Shown in pieces: positions 1-12,200 of a stretch of DNA of 44,269 bases (its first letter is position 1; each line of letters opens with the position of its first letter). The position numbers and the translations under genes are program-made. Below the pieces are notes generated by a model that was given only the letters and a program-made list of their open reading frames with translations, ran no database searches and was not told where the DNA came from. Source of the stretch: an uncultured Collinsella sp. (lineage in GTDB: Bacteria > Actinomycetota > Coriobacteriia > Coriobacteriales > Coriobacteriaceae); the NCBI GenBank assembly GCA_900540905.1, contig UQHR01000017.1:1-44269 (forward strand). The letters run 5' to 3'.

Positions 1-2
1 GG

Positions 3-503
3 CGGCGAGGCCTCGCGGAGGCGGGGCCCGGGGTCGCGGCGGGCCCCCTCTCGGCGGAGGTCGAGGCGCTCCAGTCGATCAAGGGGTGCGGCTTCGCGCT
101 CGCCGCCGCCTTCGCGTCCGAGGTCGGCGACTTCTCGAGGTTCCGCTCCGGCAGGCAGGTGACGGCCTACTTCGGCCTCGCCCCGAAGCAGAGGTCGAGC
201 GCGGACTCCGTGCGCCTCGGCGGGATCAGCGGGGCCGGCAACGCCCTCGTCAGGAGGCTGGCCGTCGAGGGGTCCTGGAGCTACGTCCAGGCGAGCCACC
301 AACCGAAGCTGATGCCCAAGGGCAGCGGCGTCCCGCTCGAGGTGAGGATGCACGGGAGGAAGGGTTCCGAGCGCCTGCTCCGGCGCCGCGAGGAGATGCT
401 CGCCAGGGGCATGCCCCAGGCGAAGGCGAACGCCGCCACCGCCGCCGAGCTCGTGAGGTGGCTGTGGGCCCTCGGCGCGATGTGCCGGGAGGCAACCGAA
501 TAG
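3..503 (+). CDS. IS110-family transposase, C-terminal part (cut by window edge)
   Basis: The reading frame is open from the first base and ends at TAG 501-503, so only the last ~166 residues are visible. They form the Transposase_20 (IS116/IS110/IS902) domain: an SIKGCGFALAA-like helix-hairpin-helix, then FSRFRSGRQVTAYFGLAPKQ, then GGISGAGNALVRRLAVEGSW, which closely follow the family pattern. The family's N-terminal DEDD RuvC-like catalytic domain would lie upstream of the window. IS110 enzymes recombine circular DNA without terminal inverted repeats, guided in characterised members by a bridge RNA from the element's noncoding end. The element abuts the damaged 3' end of the adhesin gene on the opposite strand. 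Intactness of the transposase cannot be judged. Confidence 0.9.
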   Translation, partial: RRGLAEAGPGVAAGPLSAEVEALQSIKGCGFALAAAFASEVGDFSRFRSGRQVTAYFGLAPKQRSSADSVRLGGISGAGNALVRRLAVEGSWSYVQASHQPKLMPKGSGVPLEVRMHGRKGSERLLRRREEMLARGMPQAKANAATAAELVRWLWALGAMCREATE

Positions 504-780
504 ACATAGCCCCCGTCCCGGCGAGCCGGGCAGCCTTCGGGGATACCCCCGCTTTCGCTGGGCGCGCGGCAGCGGCCGCATGCGCGTAGTCAGACTTGGG
601 GAGCCCCGCCGAAGGAGAGGATTGCGGGCCGCCGGAGCGGTATCCGCGGATATGAGACTGAGCCGAAGGCGTCGACGACATGCCGGGGGCGGACCGGGAC
701 GGGTTCAACGGCAGGCCCCGCCGACCGATTGCAAGCGGTCGGCGGGGCCATTGTGGCTCTTGACAGCGGATTGGGTCATA
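504..780. mobile_element. Probable noncoding end of the IS110 element, with strong hairpins
   Basis: No convincing gene lies between the transposase stop and the adhesin remnant. Perfect short stems occur at 517-521/526-530 and 538-542/547-551, the latter enclosed by 531-534/557-560. A perfect 14-bp stem lies at 714-727/736-749 with an 8-nt loop and no T-run on either side, so it is not a classical terminator. In some IS110-family members (IS1111 group) the bridge RNA is encoded downstream of the transposase, so this is a candidate location. The exact element boundary is unknown; it probably lies between about 750 and 795, where adhesin-like coding stops making sense. Confidence 0.45.
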
Positions 781-1294
781 TGAGCGAGCGGCGCCTTGTC
801 GCCCGTATCGGCGAGCTGCTGAGCGCTCGTCCTGGACGAAGCCTTCTTGCCGGAGTTTTCCGCGCCATTCGCCTTTGTCTTATCGGCCGCGGAATCATCC
901 GAGCTACCGGGTTTTGCCGGGTCCTTGGAATCCGACTGGTCGGAATCGGGCGACCCGGGTTTGTCCGGCTCCGGCTGGTCCGGCTGGTCGGGCTCCGGCT
1001 TATCGGGCTCGGGCTTATCCGGCTCGGGCTTGTCCGGATTACCCGGATCGGGTCCATCGGGCTTGTCCGGACTCGGTTCGACCGGGTCGGGGTCGACGCG
1101 CTCCTGCTTCTTCTTCACCGTCAGCGTACCGGGCTCGACGACAACATCGAAGTTCGGGTCGGTGACCGTCGCCCCGATCTGGTACTCGCCCGCCGGGGAA
1201 CTCTCGTCGGCGTCGCAGATGTACTCAACCTTCACGCCCGAGGTATCGACCGCACTCTCCAGGGTCGAGGTGAACGCGGGGTTCGCCTCCCCCC
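705..1294 (-). pseudogene. Adhesin fragment 3: last repeat, Pro/Asp-rich wall stalk and damaged LAXTG signal
   Basis: This frame continues the giant adhesin after a one-base expansion of a C run (1289-1294, six C here against five at the equivalent place near 2886). It encodes the end of a repeat (DTSGVKVEYICDADE), then a PDKPEPDKPEPD stalk, a Ser/Asp-rich stretch and LADTG (801-815). LAXTG is the recognition motif of class E sortases in actinobacteria. The motif should be followed by a hydrophobic segment and Arg/Lys. Instead the frame runs 31 residues through polar sequence and the IS-side hairpin to a stop at 705. No other frame supplies a membrane tail. The product could not be anchored normally even if the frame were restored. 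Confidence 0.75.
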
Positions 1295-3264
1295 TCGAAG
1301 CGCTCGGCGTCGTCAACCTTCACCATGAGCTTCGCCGGCGTAATCTTGAACTTGCGCGAGGCGGCGCCGATATACCCGTTGCTTCGCAGCGTGGCTACAG
1401 CGCGGTACGTGCCGGCATCGGTCGGGGCCTCACTTGACGAATAGTGCGTGCCACCCGTCCCGTAATACCTAACCCTCAGATCACCCTCGCAGGCCTCGGG
1501 AGCCCCCGTGACCTCGGGCGCTTGGGCATCACCGCTGTAGACGAAGTTACCGCCCTCAAACGCGAGCTCAACCCGCTTCGCCTGGACGACCAGCACAAAG
1601 TGCGCGGTCACCGTCTCGCCCTGAGCATCCTTACACGTGACGTCGAAGGTGGAAACGCCCGCCTTGGAGGGAGTTCCCGAGAGCGTCAAGCCACCCGACG
1701 TGCGGGAAAGCTTAAGCCCATCGGGGAGCTTCGCGTCGTCCCATGTGTACCCATACGGAGCTTCGCCACCTGCGGCGCCCGAAATCGTTGCGCGATACGC
1801 GCCGTGCGCACGTGCGATCGGCAGCAGGCCGCCGTTGAACACGAGGGCATCCCGAGGCACAACGGATACGACGGCACGATCGCTGTCCACCTGTGCCTCG
1901 GTGCCGAGATAGCGCTGAGTGATGCGGCAGAAATACTCGCCAGCACAATCGTCATCGAGGTTCTCAATGAGGAGCGTCTCCCCCGTTTCGCCCTCGAGCG
2001 CCACGGCCTCGCCGTCCACCATGTGGAACCACTGGTAGGACAGTTCGACATCGGCGGCGGAACCCGTGGACGAGGACGCGTGGTCGGCAACGCCCTTACC
2101 CGCCTCGGCGGCGACCGAGAGCACGACAGCATCGCCCTCGTGGGCGCTCGCATCCTGCGGCTGGGCGATCACCTTCGGAGCGTCCGCCTTCGCGAACTCG
2201 AACGTGACCTCCTGTGAAGCGGTGACGCCACTCAGCGTGACCTCGTACGATCCGCCCTTACAGTCGGAGATGTCGAGATCGACGGGCGTATCCGAGCCGT
2301 CCTCAGCGACCGTCACGCACTCGAGGTAGCAGCCCTCGTCGGGCGTCGCCACGATGGTTACACTTTCGCCCGCAGCAACGGTGATCGAGCCGTTGTCGAC
2401 CGAACCGTTGACAGCCTTTGCCGTCACCTTAATGCGTTCGGGCTTGTTCGGGTTATCGGGCTCAGGGTTGTCCGGGTCGGGATTATCAGGATCGGGGTTG
2501 GGATCCGGATTGTCGGGCTCCGGATTATCCGGGTCGGGGTTGTCGGGGTTGGGATCCGGATCAGGATGATCGGGATCCGGATTGTCCGGGTCAGGGTTAT
2601 CCGGGTTGTCAGGATCCGGGTTGCCCGGGTCAGGCTGATCGGGATCGGGCTTGTCCGGCTGGTCCGGGTCCGGATTATCCGGATCGGGATCGACGGGCTC
2701 CTGCTTCTTCTTCACCGTCAGCGTGCCGGGCTCAACCTCGACATCGAAGTTCGGATCGGTGACCGTCGCATCAATCTGGTACTCACCCGCCGGGGAGCTC
2801 TCATCGGCGTCGCAGATGTACTCAACCTTCACGCCCGAAGTGTCAACCGCGCTCTCCAAGCTCGAGGTAAACGCGGGATTCGCCTCCCCCTCGAAGCGCT
2901 CGGCGTCATCGGCTTTCACCGTTAGCTTCGCAGGCGTAATCTCAAACTCGCAGGCGGCGGCACCGGCATAGCCATGGGCTCGCAGCGTTGCAACAGCGCG
3001 GTACGTGCCGGCATCAGTCGGGGCCTCCGTTGAGGAATATTGCGTGCTTCCGGTCCCGTAGTACTTAATCTTGAGATCGCCCTTGCAGACCTTAGGAGCC
3101 CCGGTTACTTCGGGTGCCTGCGGCGCGCCGCTGTAGGTAAAGTCGCCATCCGCAAACGCGAGCTTCACACGCTTCGCCAGAACAACGAGCGCAAAGCGGG
3201 CAGTCACGGTCTCGCCGCGGGCATCCGTACACGTAATATCAAAGGCAGAAACGCCCGTCTTGTA
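1225..3264 (-). pseudogene. Adhesin fragment 2: Ig-like, He_PIG-like and MBG-like repeats with a DPDNP stalk
   Basis: The frame picks up the adhesin immediately after the frame break near 3262-3266 and ends at an out-of-frame stop at 1225, just past the poly-C frameshift. It encodes the end of one repeat cassette, a long (DPDNP)n-type spacer (about 2440-2690), then a complete cassette: KAVNGSVDN module, an Ig-like domain with YQWFHM and GEYFCRITQRYLG, a putative-Ig (He_PIG-like) domain with LPDGLKLSRTSGGL, and an MBG-like domain with DAGTYRAVATL. The first start codon in this frame is a GTG at 3207 inside a domain without a ribosome site, so independent translation is unlikely. Confidence 0.75.
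2440..2690. repeat. Degenerate tandem repeat encoding (DPDNP)n / (DPDQP)n spacer
   Basis: On the plus strand the tract is built from variants of CGGGTTATCCGGATC with units of about 15-18 nt. On the minus strand it reads as Asp-Pro-Asp-Asn-Pro and similar repeats. Such acidic Pro-rich stalks span the peptidoglycan in wall-anchored proteins. A shorter PEPDKP version lies at about 950-1090. The tract sits between adhesin cassettes and is a plausible site for slippage or recombination. Confidence 0.85.
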
Positions 3265-6200
3265 ATGGAGTGCCCGAGAGCGTCAAACCGCCCGATGTGC
3301 GGGAAAGCTTGAGCCCGTCGGGGAGCTTAGTCTCATCCCATGTGTACTCGTACGGAGCCTTGCCACCCGCGGCCCCGGCAATCGTAGCGAGGTATGTGCT
3401 GTGGGCGCTCGCTGCCGGCAGTAGGTCGCCGTTAAACACAAGGGTGTCCCAGGCCACGATGGAAACGGAAGCACAATCACTATCCGTCTGCTTCTCAGTG
3501 CCAAGGTAGCGCTGAGTGATGCGGCAGAAGTACTCGCCGGCCTGCTCGTCATCGAGGTCCGAGAGCGACAACGTCTCCCCCGTCTCGTCATCGAGCGCCA
3601 CGGCCTTGCCATTCACCATGCGGAACCACTGGTACGAGAGCTCAATCTCGGCGGCAGAGCCCGTGGACGCGGCCGCGCGGTCGGCGACGTTCTTGCCCGC
3701 CTCGGCAGCGACCGAGAGCACGGCAGAATCGCCCTCATGAGCGCTCACGTCCTGCGGCTGCGCGACCACACGCGGCACGTCCGCCTTCGCAAACTCGAAC
3801 GTAACCTCCTGCGACGCGGTAACATCGCTCAGCGTGACCTCGTACGCCCCGCCCTTGTAATCGGAAATATCGAGATCGACGGCCTCGTCCGAACCGGGCT
3901 CCGAAACCGTCACCCGCTCGAGATAGCAACCCTCGTCAGGCGTCGCCGAAAGGGTCGCATCCCCGCCCTCAACAACCGTAACCGAAGCATTGTCGACCGA
4001 ACCGTTGACCGCCTTCGCCGTCACCTTGTAGCGCTCGGGTTTCTTCTTGACCGTCAGCGTGCCGGGCACGACCGCGACATCGAAGTTCGGATCGGCGACC
4101 GCCGCATCGATCTGGTACTCACCCGCCGGCGATTTCTTATTCGCCGAGCAGAAATACGTAACCTTAACGTCTGAAGTGTCGCAGCGACTCACCAAGCTCG
4201 AGGTAAACTCGGGATTCTCCTGGCCCTCAAAGCGCTCGGCATCGTCGACCTTCACCAGCAACTGGGCAGGCGCAACAGTAACCGTCAGCTCAACGTCTTC
4301 GGCGGCAAGATAGTTTCGAGACGCCTTGGCATGGGCGATAACACGTGCCGTACCAGCAGCCTTCACGGTCGCGCAACGCCCCTTGATCGAAATCGGGCTT
4401 GCGTCGTCATCCGCGGAGTCAACGAGCTCAAAGCCCACGGGCGCCTGAGCGACGTTGTCGAACACAATGGGATCGCCGCCATAAACACCCGAATAGCTCG
4501 TTGTGCCCGTGATGACCTGGCTGGCCTTTGCAATCGAGAACTCGGCGGACTTCTTGCCCTGATAGTTAGGGTCAGTCACCTTAACCGTAACGCGGTAGCT
4601 ACCGCTGTCGCATGGCTCCAGCGCCGTGGGGCCATAGGACGTTCCATCGACGCCGCGATACGTGACGGAATAGGCGGACGCATCAAGGCCGGCAACCGCA
4701 ACCGTCGCACCGTGTCGCGCGCCATCGTATGTCGCATCAGACATCTCGATCGAAATATCGACCGGAGCCTTCTCGATCGTGAAGTCGCAACTCGCGTTGC
4801 CCACATAACCATTGGCGTCGAGCGTCGCCACTGCACGATACGTGCCGGCATCCACCGGCGCCTTATCAGACGAGTAAAATGTATCGCCCGTGCCCACATA
4901 CGTTACCGCAACATCGCCCTCGCAGCCCTCGGGTACACCCGAAAGCTCCGGTGCCTGCGCCGTCGCGTTGTAGGTAAAGGCATGGCCCTCAAATGCAAGC
5001 GGGGCTTCCTTCGCCTTAACGACCAGCGCGAAGTGTGCAACACGCTTGTCGCCCAGGTCATCGGTGCACCTAATCTTGAAGTGGCACACACCCGTAGCCG
5101 AAGGCGCGCCCGAGAGCACCAAAGCGCCCGAACCGTCATCGACCTGCGTCAGCTGCATGCCCTCGGGAACCTCGACCTCATCCAAGTTGTACGCATACGG
5201 CGCCTTGCCGCCCGTAGCACCGGCAATGTCGACATGGTACTCATCGTGCGCGGTCGCCACCGGCAGCACACGCCCGTTAAATACAAGCGTTTCTCGGGGC
5301 ACGATGGATACCTTCGCATGTTCGGTATCCGTCTTTGTCACCGTGCCCAGGTAGCTCTGCGTAATGCGGCAGAAGTACTCGCCCTCGCCCTCGCTGTCGA
5401 GCTGGGTAATCGAGAGGGCCTCCCCCGTCTCGCCCTTCAGCGCCACCGCCTTGCCACCATCGTCAGACATGCGATACCACTGGTAGCTCAACTTGACGTC
5501 TGCAGCGGATCCAGATGACACGGCCGCATGGACGCGAACGTTGCGCCCCGCCTCGGCGGCGACCGAAAGATCAACCGGATCGCCCTCGTAAGCACTCGCA
5601 TCCTGCGGCTGCGCAAGGACCTGTGGAGCCGCTGCCTTCGCGAATTCGAACGTGACCTTTTGCGGAGCACTCACGCCACTCAGTGTGACCTCGTACGCCC
5701 CACCCTTATAGTCGGAAATATCAAGGTCATAGGCATTGCCGGCCGAACCGTCATCACCTGCCTCTTCGGCAACGGTCACGCGCGTCAGGTAGCAGCCCTC
5801 ATCGGGCGTCGCCGAAAGCGTCACCTTGCCATCCGTAGCGACCAAAGCAGACTCCGGATCAACCGATCCGTTGACCGCTCGGGCCGTCACCTTGTACTTA
5901 GGCGCCTCCGCAAAGCGCGCCTCGACGGTCATGTTGTCCTCGGGGACAAACGTCCAGGTAGCATCCGTGCTCAGCGGCTCACCGCCCAACGACCCGTCGT
6001 CATTGCGCGCATACCACCCATCAAACACATAGCCCGCATCGGGAACGGCAGTCAGGGTCGTGGACTCACCGTTCTCGACTTCGTTGGTCACGACATAGCC
6101 CAGAGATTCGTCCTCGGAGGAGCCCTCGACGTGTCCGCCCTGACGCGAATCCACCACTGTAACCGTCATCGACGCCCGCTCATAAACGGCCGTAAAAGTA

Positions 6201-9200
6201 CGGTTGCCAAACACCACGCGGTTGATCACCGGCGTAAATCCCACAGGCATGCCGTTCTCGTCGACCCAGTATTTAAACTTCCAACCCTCGTGCGGCACGG
6301 TAAACATAATCGCCGCGGAGTGGTAGGAGCCGCCGGTACCAAGCGCAACCATGCTAAAGCCCGCGCCCTTGGGATACGTAGCGACCTGAACATCGCAGCC
6401 CGTCTCATAGAACACGGCCGTGAGCTGCCTGTTCTCTTTGGCGGTACCGATATAGAATGCGCTGTAGCTCACCGTGACACCCGCATCGTCGACCCAATGC
6501 GAGAAGTGGTACTTCTTCCACGGGATCGCGATCGCTATAAACATGTCGCCCCTGTCGTACGACCTGCTACCGGCAGGAATGCCGTCGACCAGAAGGGCCG
6601 TACCGCGGAAGATGGACGAGCCGGTGACGGTAATGGTCACCTGTCCATCGGATTCGAACTGCGCGCAGTACGTTATGCCTTGCGTGGCGGTCACATCGAG
6701 GGTCGTTGCGGTCTCGACAATCGAGGTGCCCTTCTTATCGGTGCTCCAGCCCACAAAGCGATAGCCCATACCGGCAACAGCGGTCAGCTCCACCTGATCG
6801 CCCACGGCAAAGCTACCGCTGCCCGTAACACGGCAGCCCCTGTTCGAAGCCTTGTCCTTCACCACGACCTCGCCCGTAACGGTCACCTCGTACGGATCGG
6901 CAAACACGGCCTGGAGCTCCAACGTATCGTCCTCGAGCCCCTCGACCATATCCTTGTCGAGCTTAACCCAGCAATGGGCGTCGCAGCTCAGCAGCGACTT
7001 GTTGCCCTCGGCATCCAGGACATACCAACCGGCAAATCGCTTGGTACCCATAGGCGTAGCGTTGAGTTCGACCGTATCACCGAATTGATAGGAGCCCTCG
7101 CCGCTCAGGGTGCTAACGCTATCGTCACTCGCGCTCAAAACGACCTGATAGGACTTAGGCGTAAAGGTCGCCGTATAGGTGGCGTCACCCGTAACCTTAA
7201 CGGTATAGTCGGCGTTCTCGCTGACTGTCTCGCCCTTGTCGTCCGTCCAACCCGCAAACGAATACCCGGTGTTGGCGATCGCACGAAGCGTTGCGCGGTC
7301 GCCGGCCTCATAGCCACCAAAGCCGCTCACGGCTCCGCCCTCGGCAGGCGAAGCAACGGTATGCACGACATACGAACCCGACGCAAAGACGGCATAGAGC
7401 GACGTATCCTCACGCACGGTAAATCGATAGGTTTTCTTGGAGCTCACGCATGTGCCGTTACGGAACCAGCCCACAAAAGCCGTATCCTCGGCGGCGACCG
7501 CACGCACGGTTGCGACCTGTCCGGCGGCATACGTCCCCGCTCCCTCGAACGAGCCCATGCTCTCTTCGCACGAGACGTCCACCGTGTATTGTTTTGCCGA
7601 GAACACGGCTTGGAGCGTCGTGTCAGACGTCGGCACCACGTGATAGGTGCTGTCACGGCTTACCACGGCGCCCGAGGCATCGGCCCAATACTCAAACGCA
7701 TAGCCCGAAAGCGCATGCGCGGTCAGCGTGGCGGCGTGCCCCGCCTCAACGGTACCTGTACCCTCGACCCAGCCGGCGACGCTCGATTCGACCAGCGAAC
7801 CGATGCCGGAATCGACTACCGTCGTGGCGTCGACTTCATAGCTTTTTGCCATAAAGCGAGCGACGTGCACATGGGTGCGCTCCTGATGGCAGGTGAACTC
7901 CGCATCGGCAGACTCAAACGTGCCGTCGGCCGTATACCAACCAGTAAAGACGTAACCGGGATTGGGCGTCGCCTTAAGGGCAACCTCCGCGCCGCGGTCG
8001 GCAAGGATTCGGCTCGCCTTGACGGTGCCGCCCTCCGCAGGATCGGCGAGGGGCACGCAGACGGTATCAATAGGCACAAAGGCCGCGGTAATAACGCAGT
8101 GCCCGGTTTTACCGCGAGCTTTGGCGACCAACGAGGTCTCGTGCTTAAGGCTCTTCAGGCGACCATTGACGTACCAACCCCAGAACAAAAAGCCTGGATG
8201 GGCCTTGGCCGTCAGGGTAAGGGTCTCCCCCAGCTTGAACTTATCGGTCGTAGGCTTCACCACGGTCCCGTTGCACGTCACGGTACCGCCGAGCCACGAA
8301 TCGGCCGTGACCATGACCTCGGGCTTTGAGTCGGTAAAGATCACGGTATAGGTATCGCTCTTTGTAACCTTAACAACCAGCTCGGCGGTGTCGTACTCCT
8401 TACCGGAGTCATCCTTCCAATGGTCAAAGCGGTAGCCGTCGTTGGGCTTCGCCTTGAGTATCACCGTATCGCCGTATCCGCAGGTAACCGAAGATGCCCC
8501 CGGATGCCCCTCGATCTCGACCGTACCGCGCTCCACAAAGGTCTTCTTGGCCTTTGCCTCCACGGTATACGTGTTTTCCTCAAACACCGCACGCACGGTA
8601 CATTCCACGTCCTCGGGATAGAACTCAAGGTAGCTCGGGTCGGTACCTAAAAGCAGATCCGTCTTGGCGTCGTACCAGCCCTTAAAGGTAAATTGCTTGC
8701 TCGCCTCGGCCGTGAGCTCAATGCTCAGCGTGGCAGGCTCGCCCTTCATGCAGTAGCCCTCGCCGTGCACCAAATACTTGCCCGCCATGGCCGCGGCAGG
8801 CTCAACGACAACGTCCACCTTGCAGGCACGCGTAAACTTTGCTTGGATCACGCAGTCGGTAATGGGCTCAAAGGAATAGGAGCGCTCGCTCGAAACCAGC
8901 GTCGAGGTAACATCCGAACCGCCGTTGCTCAGATACCAACCGTCAAAGATATAGCCCTCGGATGGCGTGGCCTCCGCGGTCACGCGCTCGCCTTCGGGAA
9001 CCTCGAGCACCATGCCGGCAGTCTCGCCGCGCTTCAGCGTAACGGTGCCGCCCTCGAGCGGGTCGGCCTCGGCACGCACAGTATGCGTATCCCTGCCGTC
9101 CATCACGGCCTCGATCCGGGCATTGCCGTTAACGCGGTATTCGCAAACTTCCTGCTTGTTGGCAATCGTGATGCCCTGTGCATCGGTTTCGCGCCACTCC

Positions 9201-12200
9201 ACAAACCGGTACGTCTTCTCCGGATTGTCGGGGCGCACCTTGGGCCGCACCGTAAACGTGAGAATGTCTCCATCCTTCGCGCGAACCTTGCCGTCCACGA
9301 CCGGCAAGCCATCGCACAGGACCTCGGCGCTGTCGAAGGGATCGGTGTTTACCAGAATGGTCTTGTCCGCCTTGCGGAAACGTGCAACCAGATGGCGATC
9401 GACCTCAGCCTTAAAGATATACGTACGCTCGGGCGAAACCTCGACGCCGTCCTCGAACCATCCCACAAAGGCATAGTCGGGGCCCTCGCTCGCGGTGACC
9501 ATGGCCTGGTCGCCACGCGTAATGCTCTGCTTTACAGGGCTTGCGGTGCAGCCTGTCGAAAAATCGGCCTGGATGCCATCGGCTTCGGCGACCGCCCTGA
9601 CCTCGACTTTTTTCTCAAAGACGGCTGTCATTTTTACGACCTCGGGCGTCAGGTCCGTGATCGTCATCGTCTTGAGAGGAGATGTCGAGACCTCGACGCC
9701 GTTCTCTTTCCAACATACGAAGCGATAGCCGGGATTTGCGACAGCCTCGAGCGTGGCGACCGTCCCCTCATAGTGGATACCGCCTCCGGTAACGACGCCG
9801 CCAACCTCGGGCTGCGCGGTGGCAATAATTTCGATCTTGTGGTCGCCATGAGGCTTGGGCTTCTTGTGGTCGTCGATGATGTCTTTAATCTCCTTGAGCA
9901 CCTTGGTGCCCACAGCGGCAACATCCTCGATGTTGTCGGCCATACCGATCTCGATTACCGCATCGGCCGCGATGGGGTCGACGATCTCGCCCAGCCCATA
10001 CATGGTAGCGAGGACGGCCGCAGCCGTAATCGCGGCGATGAGCGCGGCCTTAAGCGCCGCGAGTGACTCGTCGGGGTCAGTCGCCTCGCGGAAATGCGCG
10101 GTATACTGCACATCCCCCTCGAGCACAAACGTGTAGGACGGACCATCGTCGCCGGTAAAGACAACATTGCCGAGGGCATCGGTCGCGTAGTCAAACACAT
10201 AGCCAGGCATTGGCACCGCCACGACCGTTACGCGCGACCCAATACCGTAAAGACCGGTAGAGAGAAACTGTCCGAGCGGCTGCCCGTTCTCATCGACCCC
10301 GTCCACACTCAGCACAACGCTCGCCTGCGGAGCGCAGTAGCGCGGCGTGATCTCGATCCTATCATCAGTCTTGTCCTCGGACACAATCGCGTCCGCCTTG
10401 TCCACCGTATAGGTAAAGTCGAGCTGATCGCTCACGGCGTACGCATCATCGCCCTCGCCCAGATACCAGCCCAGGAACAACGCGTTATCCGTGGCGGCGG
10501 AAAGGTCGACCGTCTCGCCGGCATTGCGATAGCAGTTTTGAGCGGTAACACTCAGATGCGCAAAGTCCTGTGACGAATCGGTCGCCTGTGCATCGTTGAT
10601 ATGCACCGCATAGTCCTTGAGCTTAAAGCGAGCCTCGAGGGACAGGTCCTTATCTGGCGTAAACGTGTAAACCGGCTCCTTGGAGATGTACTTGCCGGAC
10701 TCGGTGTCATACCAGCCCTTAAACGTGATGTTGTCGTTGAGCATCCCCAAAGCACCGGCATCGAGCGTGACCTCGGCACCTGCATCGATCGTAATCGTGC
10801 CGGAAACATCGGGAAGCTCAACGCCGTCCATCAGCTTGCGTTCGCCCTTATCGATTTTTTGGGCATAGGAGATCTGGAACGATGTCGGCGTGGGTTTCTT
10901 AAGCTGTAGCGTGCCCTTGGTCTGGGTTTCAAAATGCGAATATCCGTCGTCATACACGAGCTTTACGGGCTGTCCGTCCATCGACTCATCGAAGACGTCG
11001 CCGTCGCGGGGGGTGGCCGTAAGGTACTCGCCGAGCTCTTCCTGTATGAGGGCCTCGTAGTCCCAAATCGATACCGAATGCGGGTAATCGAGCTCGATGT
11101 TCATGCCCTCGAGCGAAATGGTCTCCCCCGTCTCATAGGTCATGTTGTTGGGGTCGCATGATATCTCAACGTTCTCGAGCACCTTGCCCACCGGGACGGG
11201 CAGGCAGCCATTGCATCTCTCCCAAACAGCCTTGGGATGTCCGTTAGCATACTTCGGAATCATCTTGGCGGGGACCATGACGGTCATGTTGTATTTGGGG
11301 AACGTGTCGGTGTTAATGAGCACCGCATGGCTGCACCCAAAGAACACGGTCTCGAGATTGGTACTGCCAAACGCCTTTTCCGGCAACTCCTCGATTTTGG
11401 AATTATATGGCAGCGTCAGCCCGCCGCTCAAGTCGGTACCGTAGAAGCAGGTGTGGCCAAGCGTTTCGACCGTTGTGTTGCTCTCGAGCCCTGTGGTGGC
11501 AAGGTTCGAGCAGAACCTGAACGCGCAAACGCCAATCGCTGTAATGGAGGTATTCTTGTCCAGGCCGGTATCGGTCAGAGCCTTGCAGCCTTCGTAGGCT
11601 CTGTCGGGAATCGATGTGAGGCCGACAACCTTGTCGAGCCCCGTGGCCACCAGCCCACTGTCGGCAAATGCGGCATAGCCCATCGAGCTAATGGTAGTAG
11701 TCTCGCTGATGTTCAGGCTCGTAAGCGACTTGCAGCCATAGAATGCCTCTTTCCCGATGGTACCGATGGTCATGCCGGAAAGGCTGATATCGGTGAGATC
11801 CGGGCAGTTATAGAAAGCGTGCAGTCCAATTTTAGAAATGGAGCTATTCTCAAAGCGCACTGAACGCAGATTGGTAGAGTCGGCGCAGAGCTGTGCGTCG
11901 ACTTCATCAACCCCGTAATCGACAATCAAATTCGTTACCATTCGACCGTCGACGGAGTTCTCGCGCGGGCTGTTCTCATCGATTTCTACCGTAAGATTTC
12001 CGTTTGCATCGCACGGATACAGATAGTAGTTGGGCATGAGCTTGGCATACTCGTAGGCCGCCTGCTGCAGGTTGTCCTTGCTGTACGCAACAAGGCGCGT
12101 GTAGCCATCGTCATACACCAGCTGTATGGGTTCTCCGTCCATCGACTCGTCAAAGACGTCGCCGTCGCAGGGGGTAGCTGTAAGGTATTCGCCGAGTTCT

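Noticed and set aside
760..790. TTGACA resembling a plus-strand -35 box
   Set aside because: No -10 box at 16-18 bp and no gene downstream on that strand.
2440..2690. CRISPR-like short repeats
   Set aside because: Repeats are degenerate, have no unique spacers and are in frame as DPDNP-type protein repeats.
5528..8329. A 933-codon open frame on the plus strand opposite the adhesin
   Set aside because: It is rich in Arg/His/Gly without domain patterns and is the mirror of a well-supported repeat protein; high G+C makes such antisense frames common.
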